Assembly (NCBI GenBank): GCA_964057225.1
Contig: OZ059900.1
Coordinates: forward strand, 15,143,638-15,207,637
Direction of reading: 5' to 3'
DNA from: Auanema rhodensis
Lineage: Eukaryota > Nematoda > Chromadorea > Rhabditida > Rhabditidae
Length of the DNA stretch: 64,000 nt
The notes under the pieces are model-generated. The model was not told where the DNA came from. It did not search any database and was given only the letters and a program-made list of their open reading frames with translations. Positions 49,101 to 62,050 of this stretch are shown here, one piece after another. Numbering within the stretch: position 1 is the stretch's first letter; every line of letters starts with the position of its first letter. Made by a program: the position numbers and the translations under genes.

Positions 49101-51839
49101 TAATATTGATTAAATCGATTTTTGTTCATATGAGTCGTCAAATGCAACGAATTTCAGCGTGTTACATACTAAAATGAAGCATTCTACATGCTGAACACTA
49201 GAAAAATACAAAAACACAGTATTTCCCATGAGAAATATTTTATTATGCTGGAAAACCAGTTTTTGGAAATTTCGCTGTAAACAAGGTTTTGACTTACGAT
49301 TTCATGTGTTCAAACTCATGCAATGTCAATGAAACCTAGCTCAAAATTGTTCCTACAACGTCTAATTCCACTCTCACGACAAAAAAACCGGGGTTAGAAA
49401 ATTAAGGAAATTAGCATATTCTGAGGGCACGCCCCTTATGGCTAATATTGGTTAAATCGATTTTTGTTCATATGAGTCGTCAAATGCAACGAATTTCAGC
49501 GTGTTACATACTAAAATGAAGCATTTCACATGCTGAACACTAGAAAAATACAAAAACACAGTATTTCCCATGAGAAATATTTTATTATGCTGGAAAACCA
49601 GTTTTTGGAAATTTCGCTGTAAACAAGGTTTTGACTTACGATTTCATGTGTTCAAACTCATGCAATGTCAATGAAACCTAGCTCAAAATTGTTCCTACAA
49701 CGTCTAGTTCCACTTTCACGACAAAAAAACAGGGGTTAGAAAATTAAGGAAATTAGCATATTCTGAGGGCACGCCCCTTATGGCTAATATTGATTAAATC
49801 GATTTTTGTTCATATGAGTCGTCAAATGCAACGAATTTCAGCGTGTTACATACTAAAATGAAGCATTTTACATGCTGAACACTAGAAAAATACAAAAACA
49901 CAGTATTTCTCATGAGAAATATTTTATTATGCTGGAAAACCAGTTTTTGGAAATTTCGCTGTAAACAAGGTTTTGACTTACGATTTCATGTGTTCAAACT
50001 CATGCAATGTCAATGAAACCTAGCTCAAAATTGTTTGTACAACGTCTAGTTCCACTTTCACGACAAAAAAACAGGGGTTAGAAAATTAAGGAAATTAGCA
50101 TATTCTGAGGGCACGCCCCTTATGGCTAATATTGATTAAATCGATTTTTGTTCATATGAGTAGTCAAATGCAACGAATTTAAGCGTGTTACATACTAAAA
50201 TGAAGCATTTTACATGCTGAACACTAGAAAAATACAAAAACACAGTATTTCCCATGAGAAATATTTTATTATGCTGGAAAACCAGTTTTTGGAAATTTCG
50301 CTGTAAACAAGGTTTTGACTTACGATTTCATGTGTTCAAACTCATGCAATGTCAATGAAACCTAGCTCAAAATTGTTCCTACAACGTCTAATTCCACTTT
50401 CACGACAAAAAAACCGGGGTTAGAAAATTAAGGAAATTAGCATATTCTGAGGGCACGCCCCTTATGGCTAATATTGATTAAATCGATTTTTGTTCATATG
50501 AGTCGTCAAATGCAACGAATTTCAGCGTGTTACATACTAAAATGAAGCATTTCACATGCTGAACACTAGAAAAATACAAAAACACAGTATTTCCCATGAG
50601 AAATATTTTATTATGCTGGAAAACCAGTTTTTGGAAATTTCGCTGTAAACAAGGTTTTGACTTACGATTTCATGTGTTCAAACTCATGCAATGTCAATGA
50701 AACCTAGCTCAAAATTGTTCCTACAACGTCTAGTTCCACTTTCACGACAAAAAAACAGGGGTTAGAAAATTAAGGAAATTAGCATATTCTGAGGGCACGC
50801 CCCTTATGGCTAATATTGATTAAATCGATTTTTGTTCATATGAGTCGTCAAATGCAACGAATTTCAGCGTGTTACATACTAAAATGAAGCATTTTACATG
50901 CTGAACACTAGAAAAATACAAAAACACAGTATTTCCCATGAGAAATATTTTATTATGCTGGAAAACCAGTTTTTGGAAATTTCGCTGTAAACAAGGTTTT
51001 GACTTACGATTTCATGTGTTCAAACTCATGCAATGTCAATAAAACCTAGCTCAAAATTGTTCTTACAACGTCTAGTTCCACTTTCACGACAAAAAAACAG
51101 GGGTTAGAAAATTAATGAAATTAGCATATTCTGAGGGCACGCCCCTTATGGCTAATATTGATTAAATCGATTTTTGTTCATATGAGTCGTCAAATGCAAC
51201 GAATTTCATCGTGTTACATACTAAAATGAAGCATTTTACATGCTGAACACTAGAAAAATACAAAAACACAGTATTTCTCATGAGAAATATTTTATTATGC
51301 TGGAAAACCAGTTTTTGGAAATTTCGCTGTAAACAAGGTTTTGACTTACGATTTCATGTGTTCAAACTCATGCAATGTCAATGAAACCTAGCTCAAAATT
51401 GTTCCTACAACGTCTAGTTCCACTTTCACGACAAAAAAACAGGGGTTAGAAAATTAAGGAAATTAGCATATTCTGAGGGCACGCCCCTTATGGCTAATAT
51501 TGATTAAATCGATTTTTGTTCATATGAGTAGTCAAATGCAACGAATTTCAGCGTGTTACATACTAAAATGAAGCATTTTACATGCTGAACACTAGAAAAA
51601 TACAAAAACACAGTATTTCCCATGAGAAATATTTTATTATGCTGGAAAACCAGTTTTTGGAAATTTCGCTGTAAACAAGGTTTTGACTTACGATTTCATG
51701 TGTTCAAACTCATGCAATGTCAATGAAACCTAGCTCAAAATTGTTCCTACAACGTCTAATTCCACTTTCACGACAAAAAAACCGGGGTTAGAAAATTAAG
51801 GAAATTAGCATATTCTGAGGGCACGCCCCTTATGGCTAA

Positions 51840-53890
51840 TATTGATTAAATCGATTTTTGTTCATATGAGTCGTCAAATGCAACGAATTTCAGCGTGTTA
51901 CATACTAAAATGAAGCATTTCACATGCTGAACACTAGAAAAATACAAAAACACAGTATTTCCCATGAGAAATATTTTATTATGCTGGAAAACCAGTTTTT
52001 GGAAATTTCGCTGTAAACAAGGTTTTGACTTACGATTTCATGTGTTCAAACTCATGCAATGTCAATGAAACCTAGCTCAAAATTGTTCCTACAACGTCTA
52101 GTTCCACTTTCACGACAAAAAAACAGGGGTTAGAAAATTAAGGAAATTAGCATATTCTGAGGGCACGCCCCTTATGGCTAATATTGATTAAATCGATTTT
52201 TGTTCATATGAGTAGTCAAATGCAACGAATTTCAGCGTGTTACATACTAAAATGAAGCATTTTACATGCTGAACACTAGAAAAATACAAAAACACAGTAT
52301 TTCCCATGAGAAATATTTTATTATGCTGGAAAACCAGTTTTTGGAAATTTCGCTGTAAACAAGGTTTTGACTTACGATTTCATGTGTTCAAACTCATGCA
52401 ATGTCAATGAAACCTAGCTCAAAATTGTTCCTACAACGTCTAGTTCCACTTTCACGACAAAAAAACCGGGGTTAGAAAATTAAGGAAATTAGCATATTCT
52501 GAGGGCACGCCCCTTATGGCTAATATTGATTAAATCGATTTTTGTTCATATGAGTCGTCAAATGCAACGAATTTCAGCGTGTTACATACTAAAATGAAGC
52601 ATTTTACATGCTGAACACTAGAAAAATACAAAAACACAGTATTTCTCATGAGAAATATTTTATTATGCTGGAAAACCAGTTTTTGGAAATTTCGCTGTAA
52701 ACAAGGTTTTGACTTACGATTTCATGTGTTCAAACTCATGCAATGTCAATGAAACCTAGCTCAAAATTGTTCCTACAACGTCTAATTCCACTTTCACGAC
52801 AAAAAAACCGGGGTTAGAAAATTAAGGAAATTAGCATATTCTGAGGGCACGCCCCTTATGGCTAATATTGATTAAATCGATTTTTGTTCATATGAGTCGT
52901 CAAATGCAACGAATTTCAGCGTGTTACATACTAAAATGAAGCATTTTACATGCTGAACACTAGAAAAATACAAAAACACAGTATTTCCCATGAGAAATAT
53001 TTTATTATGCTGGAAAACCAGTTTTTGGAAATTTCGCTGTAAACAAGGTTTTGACTTACGATTTCATGCGTTCAAACTCATGCAATGTCAATGAAACCTA
53101 GCTCAAAATTGTTCCTACAACGTCTAATTCCACTTTCACGACAAAAAAACAGGGGTTAGAAAATTAAGAAAATTAGCATATTCTGAGGGCACGCCCCTTA
53201 TGGCTAATATTGATTAAATCGATTTTTGTTCATATGAGTCGTCAAATGCAACGAATTTCAGCGTGTTACATACTAAAATGAAGCATTTTACATGCTGAAC
53301 ACTAGAAAAATACAAAAACACAGTATTTCCCATGAGAAATATTTTATTATGCTGGAAAACCAGTTTTTGGAAATTTCGCTGTAAACAAGGTTTTGACTTA
53401 CGATTTCATGTGTTCAAACTCATGCAATGTCAATGAAACCTAGCTCAAAATTGTTCCTACAACGTCTAGTTCCACTTTCACGACAAAAAAACAGGGGTTA
53501 GAAAATTAAGGAAATTAGCATATTCTGAGGGCACGCCCCTTATGGCTAATATTGATTAAATCGATTTTTGTTCATATGAGTCGTCAAATGCAACGAATTT
53601 CAGCGTGTTACATACTAAAATGAAGCATTCTACATGCTGAACACTAGAAAAATACAAAAACACAGTATTTCCCATGAGAAATATTTTATTATGCTGGAAA
53701 ACCAGTTTTTGGAAATTTCGCTGTAAACAAGGTTTTGACTTACGATTTCATGTGTTCAAACTCATGCAATGTCAATGAAACCTAGCTCAAAATTGTTCCT
53801 ACAACGTCTAATTCCACTTTCACGACAAAAAAACCGGGGTTAGAAAATTAAGGAAATTAGCATATTCTGAGGGCACGCCCCTTATGGCTA
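51840..53890 (-). repeat. B minus six-monomer block (2052 bp), left copy
   Basis: The marks 'catttcacatg' (51917), 'gagtagtc' (52212), 'atttctcatgag' (52643), 'catgcgttc' (53069), 'ttaagaaaatt' and 'cattctacatg' (53627) all recur 2052 bp to the right, which is exactly 6 x 342. The edge is approximate: a mark at 51526 is not copied. Confidence 0.87.
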
Positions 53891-55942
53891 ATATTGATTA
53901 AATCGATTTTTGTTCATATGAGTCGTCAAATGCAACGAATTTCAGCGTGTTACATACTAAAATGAAGCATTTCACATGCTGAACACTAGAAAAATACAAA
54001 AACACAGTATTTCCCATGAGAAATATTTTATTATGCTGGAAAACCAGTTTTTGGAAATTTCGCTGTAAACAAGGTTTTGACTTACGATTTCATGTGTTCA
54101 AACTCATGCAATGTCAATGAAACCTAGCTCAAAATTGTTCCTACAACGTCTAGTTCCACTTTCACGACAAAAAAACAGGGGTTAGAAAATTAAGGAAATT
54201 AGCATATTCTGAGGGCACGCCCCTTATGGCTAATATTGATTAAATCGATTTTTGTTCATATGAGTAGTCAAATGCAACGAATTTCAGCGTGTTACATACT
54301 AAAATGAAGCATTTTACATGCTGAACACTAGAAAAATACAAAAACACAGTATTTCCCATGAGAAATATTTTATTATGCTGGAAAACCAGTTTTTGGAAAT
54401 TTCGCTGTAAACAAGGTTTTGACTTACGATTTCATGTGTTCAAACTCATGCAATGTCAATGAAACCTAGCTCAAAATTGTTCCTACAACGTCTAGTTCCA
54501 CTTTCACGACAAAAAAACCGGGGTTAGAAAATTAAGGAAATTAGCATATTCTGAGGGCACGCCCCTTATGGCTAATATTGATTAAATCGATTTTTGTTCA
54601 TATGAGTCGTCAAATGCAACGAATTTCAGCGTGTTACATACTAAAATGAAGCATTTTACATGCTGAACACTAGAAAAATACAAAAACACAGTATTTCTCA
54701 TGAGAAATATTTTATTATGCTGGAAAACCAGTTTTTGGAAATTTCGCTGTAAACAAGGTTTTGACTTACGATTTCATGTGTTCAAACTCATGCAATGTCA
54801 ATGAAACCTAGCTCAAAATTGTTCCTACAACGTCTAATTCCACTTTCACGACAAAAAAACCGGGGTTAGAAAATTAAGGAAATTAGCATATTCTGAGGGC
54901 ACGCCCCTTATGGCTAATATTGATTAAATCGATTTTTGTTCATATGAGTCGTCAAATGCAACGAATTTCAGCGTGTTACATACTAAAATGAAGCATTTTA
55001 CATGCTGAACACTAGAAAAATACAAAAACACAGTATTTCCCATGAGAAATATTTTATTATGCTGGAAAACCAGTTTTTGGAAATTTCGCTGTAAACAAGG
55101 TTTTGACTTACGATTTCATGCGTTCAAACTCATGCAATGTCAATGAAACCTAGCTCAAAATTGTTCCTACAACGTCTAATTCCACTTTCACGACAAAAAA
55201 ACAGGGGTTAGAAAATTAAGAAAATTAGCATATTCTGAGGGCACGCCCCTTATGGCTAATATTGATTAAATCGATTTTTGTTCATATGAGTCGTCAAATG
55301 CAACGAATTTCAGCGTGTTACATACTAAAATGAAGCATTTTACATGCTGAACACTAGAAAAATACAAAAACACAGTATTTCCCATGAGAAATATTTTATT
55401 ATGCTGGAAAACCAGTTTTTGGAAATTTCGCTGTAAACAAGGTTTTGACTTACGATTTCATGTGTTCAAACTCATGCAATGTCAATGAAACCTAGCTCAA
55501 AATTGTTCCTACAACGTCTAGTTCCACTTTCACGACAAAAAAACAGGGGTTAGAAAATTAAGGAAATTAGCATATTCTGAGGGCACGCCCCTTATGGCTA
55601 ATATTGATTAAATCGATTTTTGTTCATATGAGTCGTCAAATGCAACGAATTTCAGCGTGTTACATACTAAAATGAAGCATTCTACATGCTGAACACTAGA
55701 AAAATACAAAAACACAGTATTTCCCATGAGAAATATTTTATTATGCTGGAAAACCAGTTTTTGGAAATTTCGCTGTAAACAAGGTTTTGACTTACGATTT
55801 CATGTGTTCAAACTCATGCAATGTCAATGAAACCTAGCTCAAAATTGTTCCTACAACGTCTAATTCCACTTTCACGACAAAAAAACCGGGGTTAGAAAAT
55901 TAAGGAAATTAGCATATTCTGAGGGCACGCCCCTTATGGCTA
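53891..55942 (-). repeat. B minus six-monomer block, right copy
   Basis: Second copy of 51840-53890, with 'catgcgttc' at 55121 and 'cattctacatg' at 55679. It ends where 'attggttaaatc' (55948) replaces 'attgattaaatc'. A looser relative with one extra monomer lies at about 48281-49190. Confidence 0.87.
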
Positions 55943-58630
55943 ATATTGGTTAAATCGATTTTTGTTCATATGAGTCGTCAAATGCAACGAATTTCAGCGT
56001 GTTACATACTAAAATGAAGCATTTCACATGCTGAACACTAGAAAAATACAAAAACACAGTATTTCCCATGAGAAATATTTTATTATGCTGGAAAACCAGT
56101 TTTTGGAAATTTCGCTGTAAACAAGGTTTTGACTTACGATTTCATGTGTTCAAACTCATGCAATGTCAATGAAACCTAGCTCAAAATTGTTCCTACAACG
56201 TCTAGTTCCACTTTCACGACAAAAAAACAGGGGTTAGAAAATTAAGGAAATTAGCATATTCTGAGGGCACGCCCCTTATGGCTAATATTGATTAAATCGA
56301 TTTTTGTTCATATGAGTCGTCAAATGCAACGAATTTCAGCGTGTTACATACTAAAATGAAGCATTTTACATGCTGAACACTAGAAAAATACAAAAACACA
56401 GTATTTCTCATGAGAAATATTTTATTATGCTGGAAAACCAGTTTTTGGAAATTTCGCTGTAAACAAGGTTTTGACTTACGATTTCATGTGTTCAAACTCA
56501 TGCAATGTCAATGAAACCTAGCTCAAAATTGTTTGTACAACGTCTAGTTCCACTTTCACGACAAAAAAACAGGGGTTAGAAAATTAAGGAAATTAGCATA
56601 TTCTGAGGGCACGCCCCTTATGGCTAATATTGATTAAATCGATTTTTGTTCATATGAGTAGTCAAATGCAACGAATTTCAGCGTGTTACATACTAAAATG
56701 AAGCATTTTACATGCTGAACACTAGAAAAATACAAAAACACAGTATTTCCCATGAGAAATATTTTATTATGCTGGAAAACCAGTTTTTGGAAATTTCGCT
56801 GTAAACAAGGTTTTGACTTACGATTTCATGTGTTCAAACTCATGCAATGTCAATGAAACCTAGCTCAAAATTGTTCCTACAACGTCTAATTCCACTTTCA
56901 CGACAAAAAAACCGGGGTTAGAAAATTAAGGAAATTAGCATATTCTGAGGGCACGCCCCTTATGGCTAATATTGATTAAATCGATTTTTGTTCATATGAG
57001 TCGTCAAATGCAACGAATTTCAGCGTGTTACATACTAAAATGAAGCATTTCACATGCTGAACACTAGAAAAATACAAAAACACAGTATTTCCCATGAGAA
57101 ATATTTTATTATGCTGGAAAACCAGTTTTTGGAAATTTCGCTGTAAACAAGGTTTTGACTTACGATTTCATGTGTTCAAACTCATGCAATGTCAATGAAA
57201 CCTAGCTCAAAATTGTTCCTACAACGTCTAATTCCACTTTCACGACAAAAAAACCGGGGTTAGAAAATTAAGGAAATTAGCATATTCTGAGGGCACGCCC
57301 CTTATGGCTAATATTGGTTAAATCGATTTTTGTTCATATGAGTCGTCAAATGCAACGAATTTCAGCGTGTTACATACTAAAATGAAGCATTTCACATGCT
57401 GAACACTAGAAAAATACAAAAACACAGTATTTCCCATGAGAAATATTTTATTATGCTGGAAAACCAGTTTTTGGAAATTTCGCTGTAAACAAGGTTTTGA
57501 CTTACGATTTCATGTGTTCAAACTCATGCAATGTCAATGAAACCTAGCTCAAAATTGTTCCTACAACGTCTAGTTCCACTTTCACGACAAAAAAACAGGG
57601 GTTAGAAAATTAAGGAAATTAGCATATTCTGAGGGCACGCCCCTTATGGCTAATATTGATTAAATCGATTTTTGTTCATATGAGTCGTCAAATGCAACGA
57701 ATTTCAGCGTGTTACATACTAAAATGAAGCATTTTACATGCTGAACACTAGAAAAATACAAAAACACAGTATTTCTCATGAGAAATATTTTATTATGCTG
57801 GAAAACCAGTTTTTGGAAATTTCGCTGTAAACAAGGTTTTGACTTACGATTTCATGTGTTCAAACTCATGCAATGTCAATGAAACCTAGCTCAAAATTGT
57901 TTGTACAACGTCTAGTTCCACTTTCACGACAAAAAAACAGGGGTTAGAAAATTAAGGAAATTAGCATATTCTGAGGGCACGCCCCTTATGGCTAATATTG
58001 ATTAAATCGATTTTTGTTCATATGAGTAGTCAAATGCAACGAATTTCAGCGTGTTACATACTAAAATGAAGCATTTTACATGCTGAACACTAGAAAAATA
58101 CAAAAACACAGTATTTCCCATGAGAAATATTTTATTATGCTGGAAAACCAGTTTTTGGAAATTTCGCTGTAAACAAGGTTTTGACTTACGATTTCATGTG
58201 TTCAAACTCATGCAATGTCAATGAAACCTAGCTCAAAATTGTTCCTACAACGTCTAATTCCACTTTCACGACAAAAAAACCGGGGTTAGAAAATTAAGGA
58301 AATTAGCATATTCTGAGGGCACGCCCCTTATGGCTAATATTGATTAAATCGATTTTTGTTCATATGAGTCGTCAAATGCAACGAATTTCAGCGTGTTACA
58401 TACTAAAATGAAGCATTTCACATGCTGAACACTAGAAAAATACAAAAACACAGTATTTCCCATGAGAAATATTTTATTATGCTGGAAAACCAGTTTTTGG
58501 AAATTTCGCTGTAAACAAGGTTTTGACTTACGATTTCATGTGTTCAAACTCATGCAATGTCAATGAAACCTAGCTCAAAATTGTTCCTACAACGTCTAGT
58601 TCCACTTTCACGACAAAAAAACAGGGGTTA

Positions 58631-60340
58631 GAAAATTAATGAAATTAGCATATTCTGAGGGCACGCCCCTTATGGCTAATATTGATTAAATCGATTTTTG
58701 TTCATATGAGTCGTCAAATGCAACGAATTTCATCGTGTTACATACTAAAATGAAGCATTTTACATGCTGAACACTAGAAAAATACAAAAACACAGTATTT
58801 CTCATGAGAAATATTTTATTATGCTGGAAAACCAGTTTTTGGAAATTTCGCTGTAAACAAGGTTTTGACTTACGATTTCATGTGTTCAAACTCATGCAAT
58901 GTCAATGAAACCTAGCTCAAAATTGTTCCTACAACGTCTAGTTCCACTTTCACGACAAAAAAACAGGGGTTAGAAAATTAAGGAAATTAGCATATTCTGA
59001 GGGCACGCCCCTTATGGCTAATATTGATTAAATCGATTTTTGTTCATATGAGTAGTCAAATGCAACGAATTTCAGCGTGTTACATACTAAAATGAAGCAT
59101 TTTACATGCTGAACACTAGAAAAATACAAAAACACAGTATTTCCCATGAGAAATATTTTATTATGCTGGAAAACCAGTTTTTGGAAATTTCGCTGTAAAC
59201 AAGGTTTTGACTTACGATTTCATGTGTTCAAACTCATGCAATGTCAATGAAACCTAGATCAAAATTGTTCCTACAACGTCTAATTCCACTTTCACGACAA
59301 AAAAACCGGGGTTAGAAAATTAAGGAAATTAGCATATTCTGAGGGCACGCCCCTTATGGCTAATATTGATTAAATCGATTTTTGTTCATATGAGTCGTCA
59401 AATGCAACGAATTTCAGCGTGTTACATACTAAAATGAAGCATTTTACATGCTGAACACTAGAAAAATACAAAAACACAGTATTTCTCATGAGAAATATTT
59501 TATTATGCTGGAAAACCAGTTTTTGGAAATTTCGCTGTAAACAAGGTTTTGACTTACGATTTCATGTGTTCAAACTCATGCAATGTCAATGAAACCTAGC
59601 TCAAAATTGTTCCTACAACGTCTAGTTCCACTTTCACGACAAAAAAACAGGGGTTAGAAAATTAAGGAAATTAGCATATTCTGAGGGCACGCCCCTTATG
59701 GCTAATATTGATTAAATCGATTTTTGTTCATATGAGTCGTCAAATGCAACGAATTTCAGCGTGTTACATACTAAAATGAAGCATTTTACATGCTGAACAC
59801 TAGAAAAATACAAAAACACAGTATTTCCCATGAGAAATATTTTATTATGCTGGAAAACCAGTTTTTGGAAATTTCGCTGTAAACAAGGTTTTGACTTACG
59901 ATTTCATGTGTTCAAACTCATGCAATGTCAATGAAACCTAGCTCAAAATTGTTCCTACAACGTCTAGTTCCACTTTCACGACAAAAAAACAGGGGTTAGA
60001 AAATTAAGGAAATTAGCATATTCTGAGGGCACGCCCCTTATGGCTAATATTGATTAAATCGATTTTTGTTCATATGAGTCGTCAAATGCAACGAATTTCA
60101 GCGTGTTACATACTAAAATGAAGCATTTTACATGCTGAACACTAGAAAAATACAAAAACACAGTATTTCCCATGAGAAATATTTTATTATGCTGGAAAAC
60201 CAGTTTTTGGAAATTTCGCTGTAAACAAGGTTTTGACTTACGATTTCATGTGTTCAAACTCATGCAATGTCAATGAAACCTAGCTCAAAATTGTTCCTAC
60301 AACGTCTAGTTCCACTTTCACGACAAAAAAACAGGGGTTA
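58631..60340 (-). repeat. B minus five-monomer block (1710 bp), left copy
   Basis: 'gaaaattaatgaaa' (58631), 'tttcatcgtg' (58731) and 'aacctagatc' (59251) recur exactly 1710 bp to the right. 'gaaaattaatgaaa' also occurs 7524 bp to the left (51107) and at 63761, again exact multiples of 342. Confidence 0.87.
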
Positions 60341-62050
60341 GAAAATTAATGAAATTAGCATATTCTGAGGGCACGCCCCTTATGGCTAATATTGATTAAA
60401 TCGATTTTTGTTCATATGAGTCGTCAAATGCAACGAATTTCATCGTGTTACATACTAAAATGAAGCATTTTACATGCTGAACACTAGAAAAATACAAAAA
60501 CACAGTATTTCTCATGAGAAATATTTTATTATGCTGGAAAACCAGTTTTTGGAAATTTCGCTGTAAACAAGGTTTTGACTTACGATTTCATGTGTTCAAA
60601 CTCATGCAATGTCAATGAAACCTAGCTCAAAATTGTTCCTACAACGTCTAGTTCCACTTTCACGACAAAAAAACAGGGGTTAGAAAATTAAGGAAATTAG
60701 CATATTCTGAGGGCACGCCCCTTATGGCTAATATTGATTAAATCGATTTTTGTTCATATGAGTAGTCAAATGCAACGAATTTCAGCGTGTTACATACTAA
60801 AATGAAGCATTTTACATGCTGAACACTAGAAAAATACAAAAACACAGTATTTCCCATGAGAAATATTTTATTATGCTGGAAAACCAGTTTTTGGAAATTT
60901 CGCTGTAAACAAGGTTTTGACTTACGATTTCATGTGTTCAAACTCATGCAATGTCAATGAAACCTAGATCAAAATTGTTCCTACAACGTCTAATTCCACT
61001 TTCACGACAAAAAAACCGGGGTTAGAAAATTAAGGAAATTAGCATATTCTGAGGGCACGCCCCTTATGGCTAATATTGATTAAATCGATTTTTGTTCATA
61101 TGAGTCGTCAAATGCAACGAATTTCAGCGTGTTACATACTAAAATGAAGCATTTTACATGCTGAACACTATAAAAATACAAAAACACAGTATTTCCCATG
61201 AGAAATATTTTATTATGCTGGAAAACCAGTTTTTGGAAATTTCGCTGTAAACAAGGTTTTGACTTACGATTTCATGCGTTCAAACTCATGCAATGTCAAT
61301 GAAACCTAGCTCAAAATTGTTCCTACAACGTCTAATTCCACTTTCACGACAAAAAAACAGGGGTTAGAAAATTAAGGAAATTAGCATATTCTGAGGGCAC
61401 GCCCCTTATGGCTAATATTGATTAAATCGATTTTTGTTCATATGAGTCGTCAAATGCAACGAATTTCAGCGTGTTACATACTAAAATGAAGCATTTTACA
61501 TGCTGAACACTAGAAAAATACAAAAACACAGTATTTCCCATGAGAAATATTTTATTATGCTGGAAAACCAGTTTTTGGAAATTTCGCTGTAAACAAGGTT
61601 TTGACTTACGATTTCATGTGTTCAAACTCATGCAATGTCAATGAAACCTAGCTCAAAATTGTTCCTACAACGTCTAGTTCCACTTTCACGACAAAAAAAC
61701 AGGGGTTAGAAAATTAAGGAAATTAGCATATTCTGAGGGCACGCCCCTTATGGCTAATATTGATTAAATCGATTTTTGTTCATATGAGTCGTCAAATGCA
61801 ACGAATTTCAGCGTGTTACATACTAAAATGAAGCATTTTACATGCTGAACACTAGAAAAATACAAAAACACAGTATTTCCCATGAGAAATATTTTATTAT
61901 GCTGGAAAACCAGTTTTTGGAAATTTCGCTGTAAACAAGGTTTTGACTTACGATTTCATGTGTTCAAACTCATGCAATGTCAATGAAACCTAGCTCAAAA
62001 TTGTTCCTACAACGTCTAATTCCACTTTCACGACAAAAAAACCGGGGTTA
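60341..62050 (-). repeat. B minus five-monomer block, right copy
   Basis: Second copy of 58631-60340, with 'aacctagatc' at 60961. From about 61170 it diverges ('actataaaaatac', 'catgcgttc'), so the right edge is uncertain and may be near 61100. Confidence 0.7.
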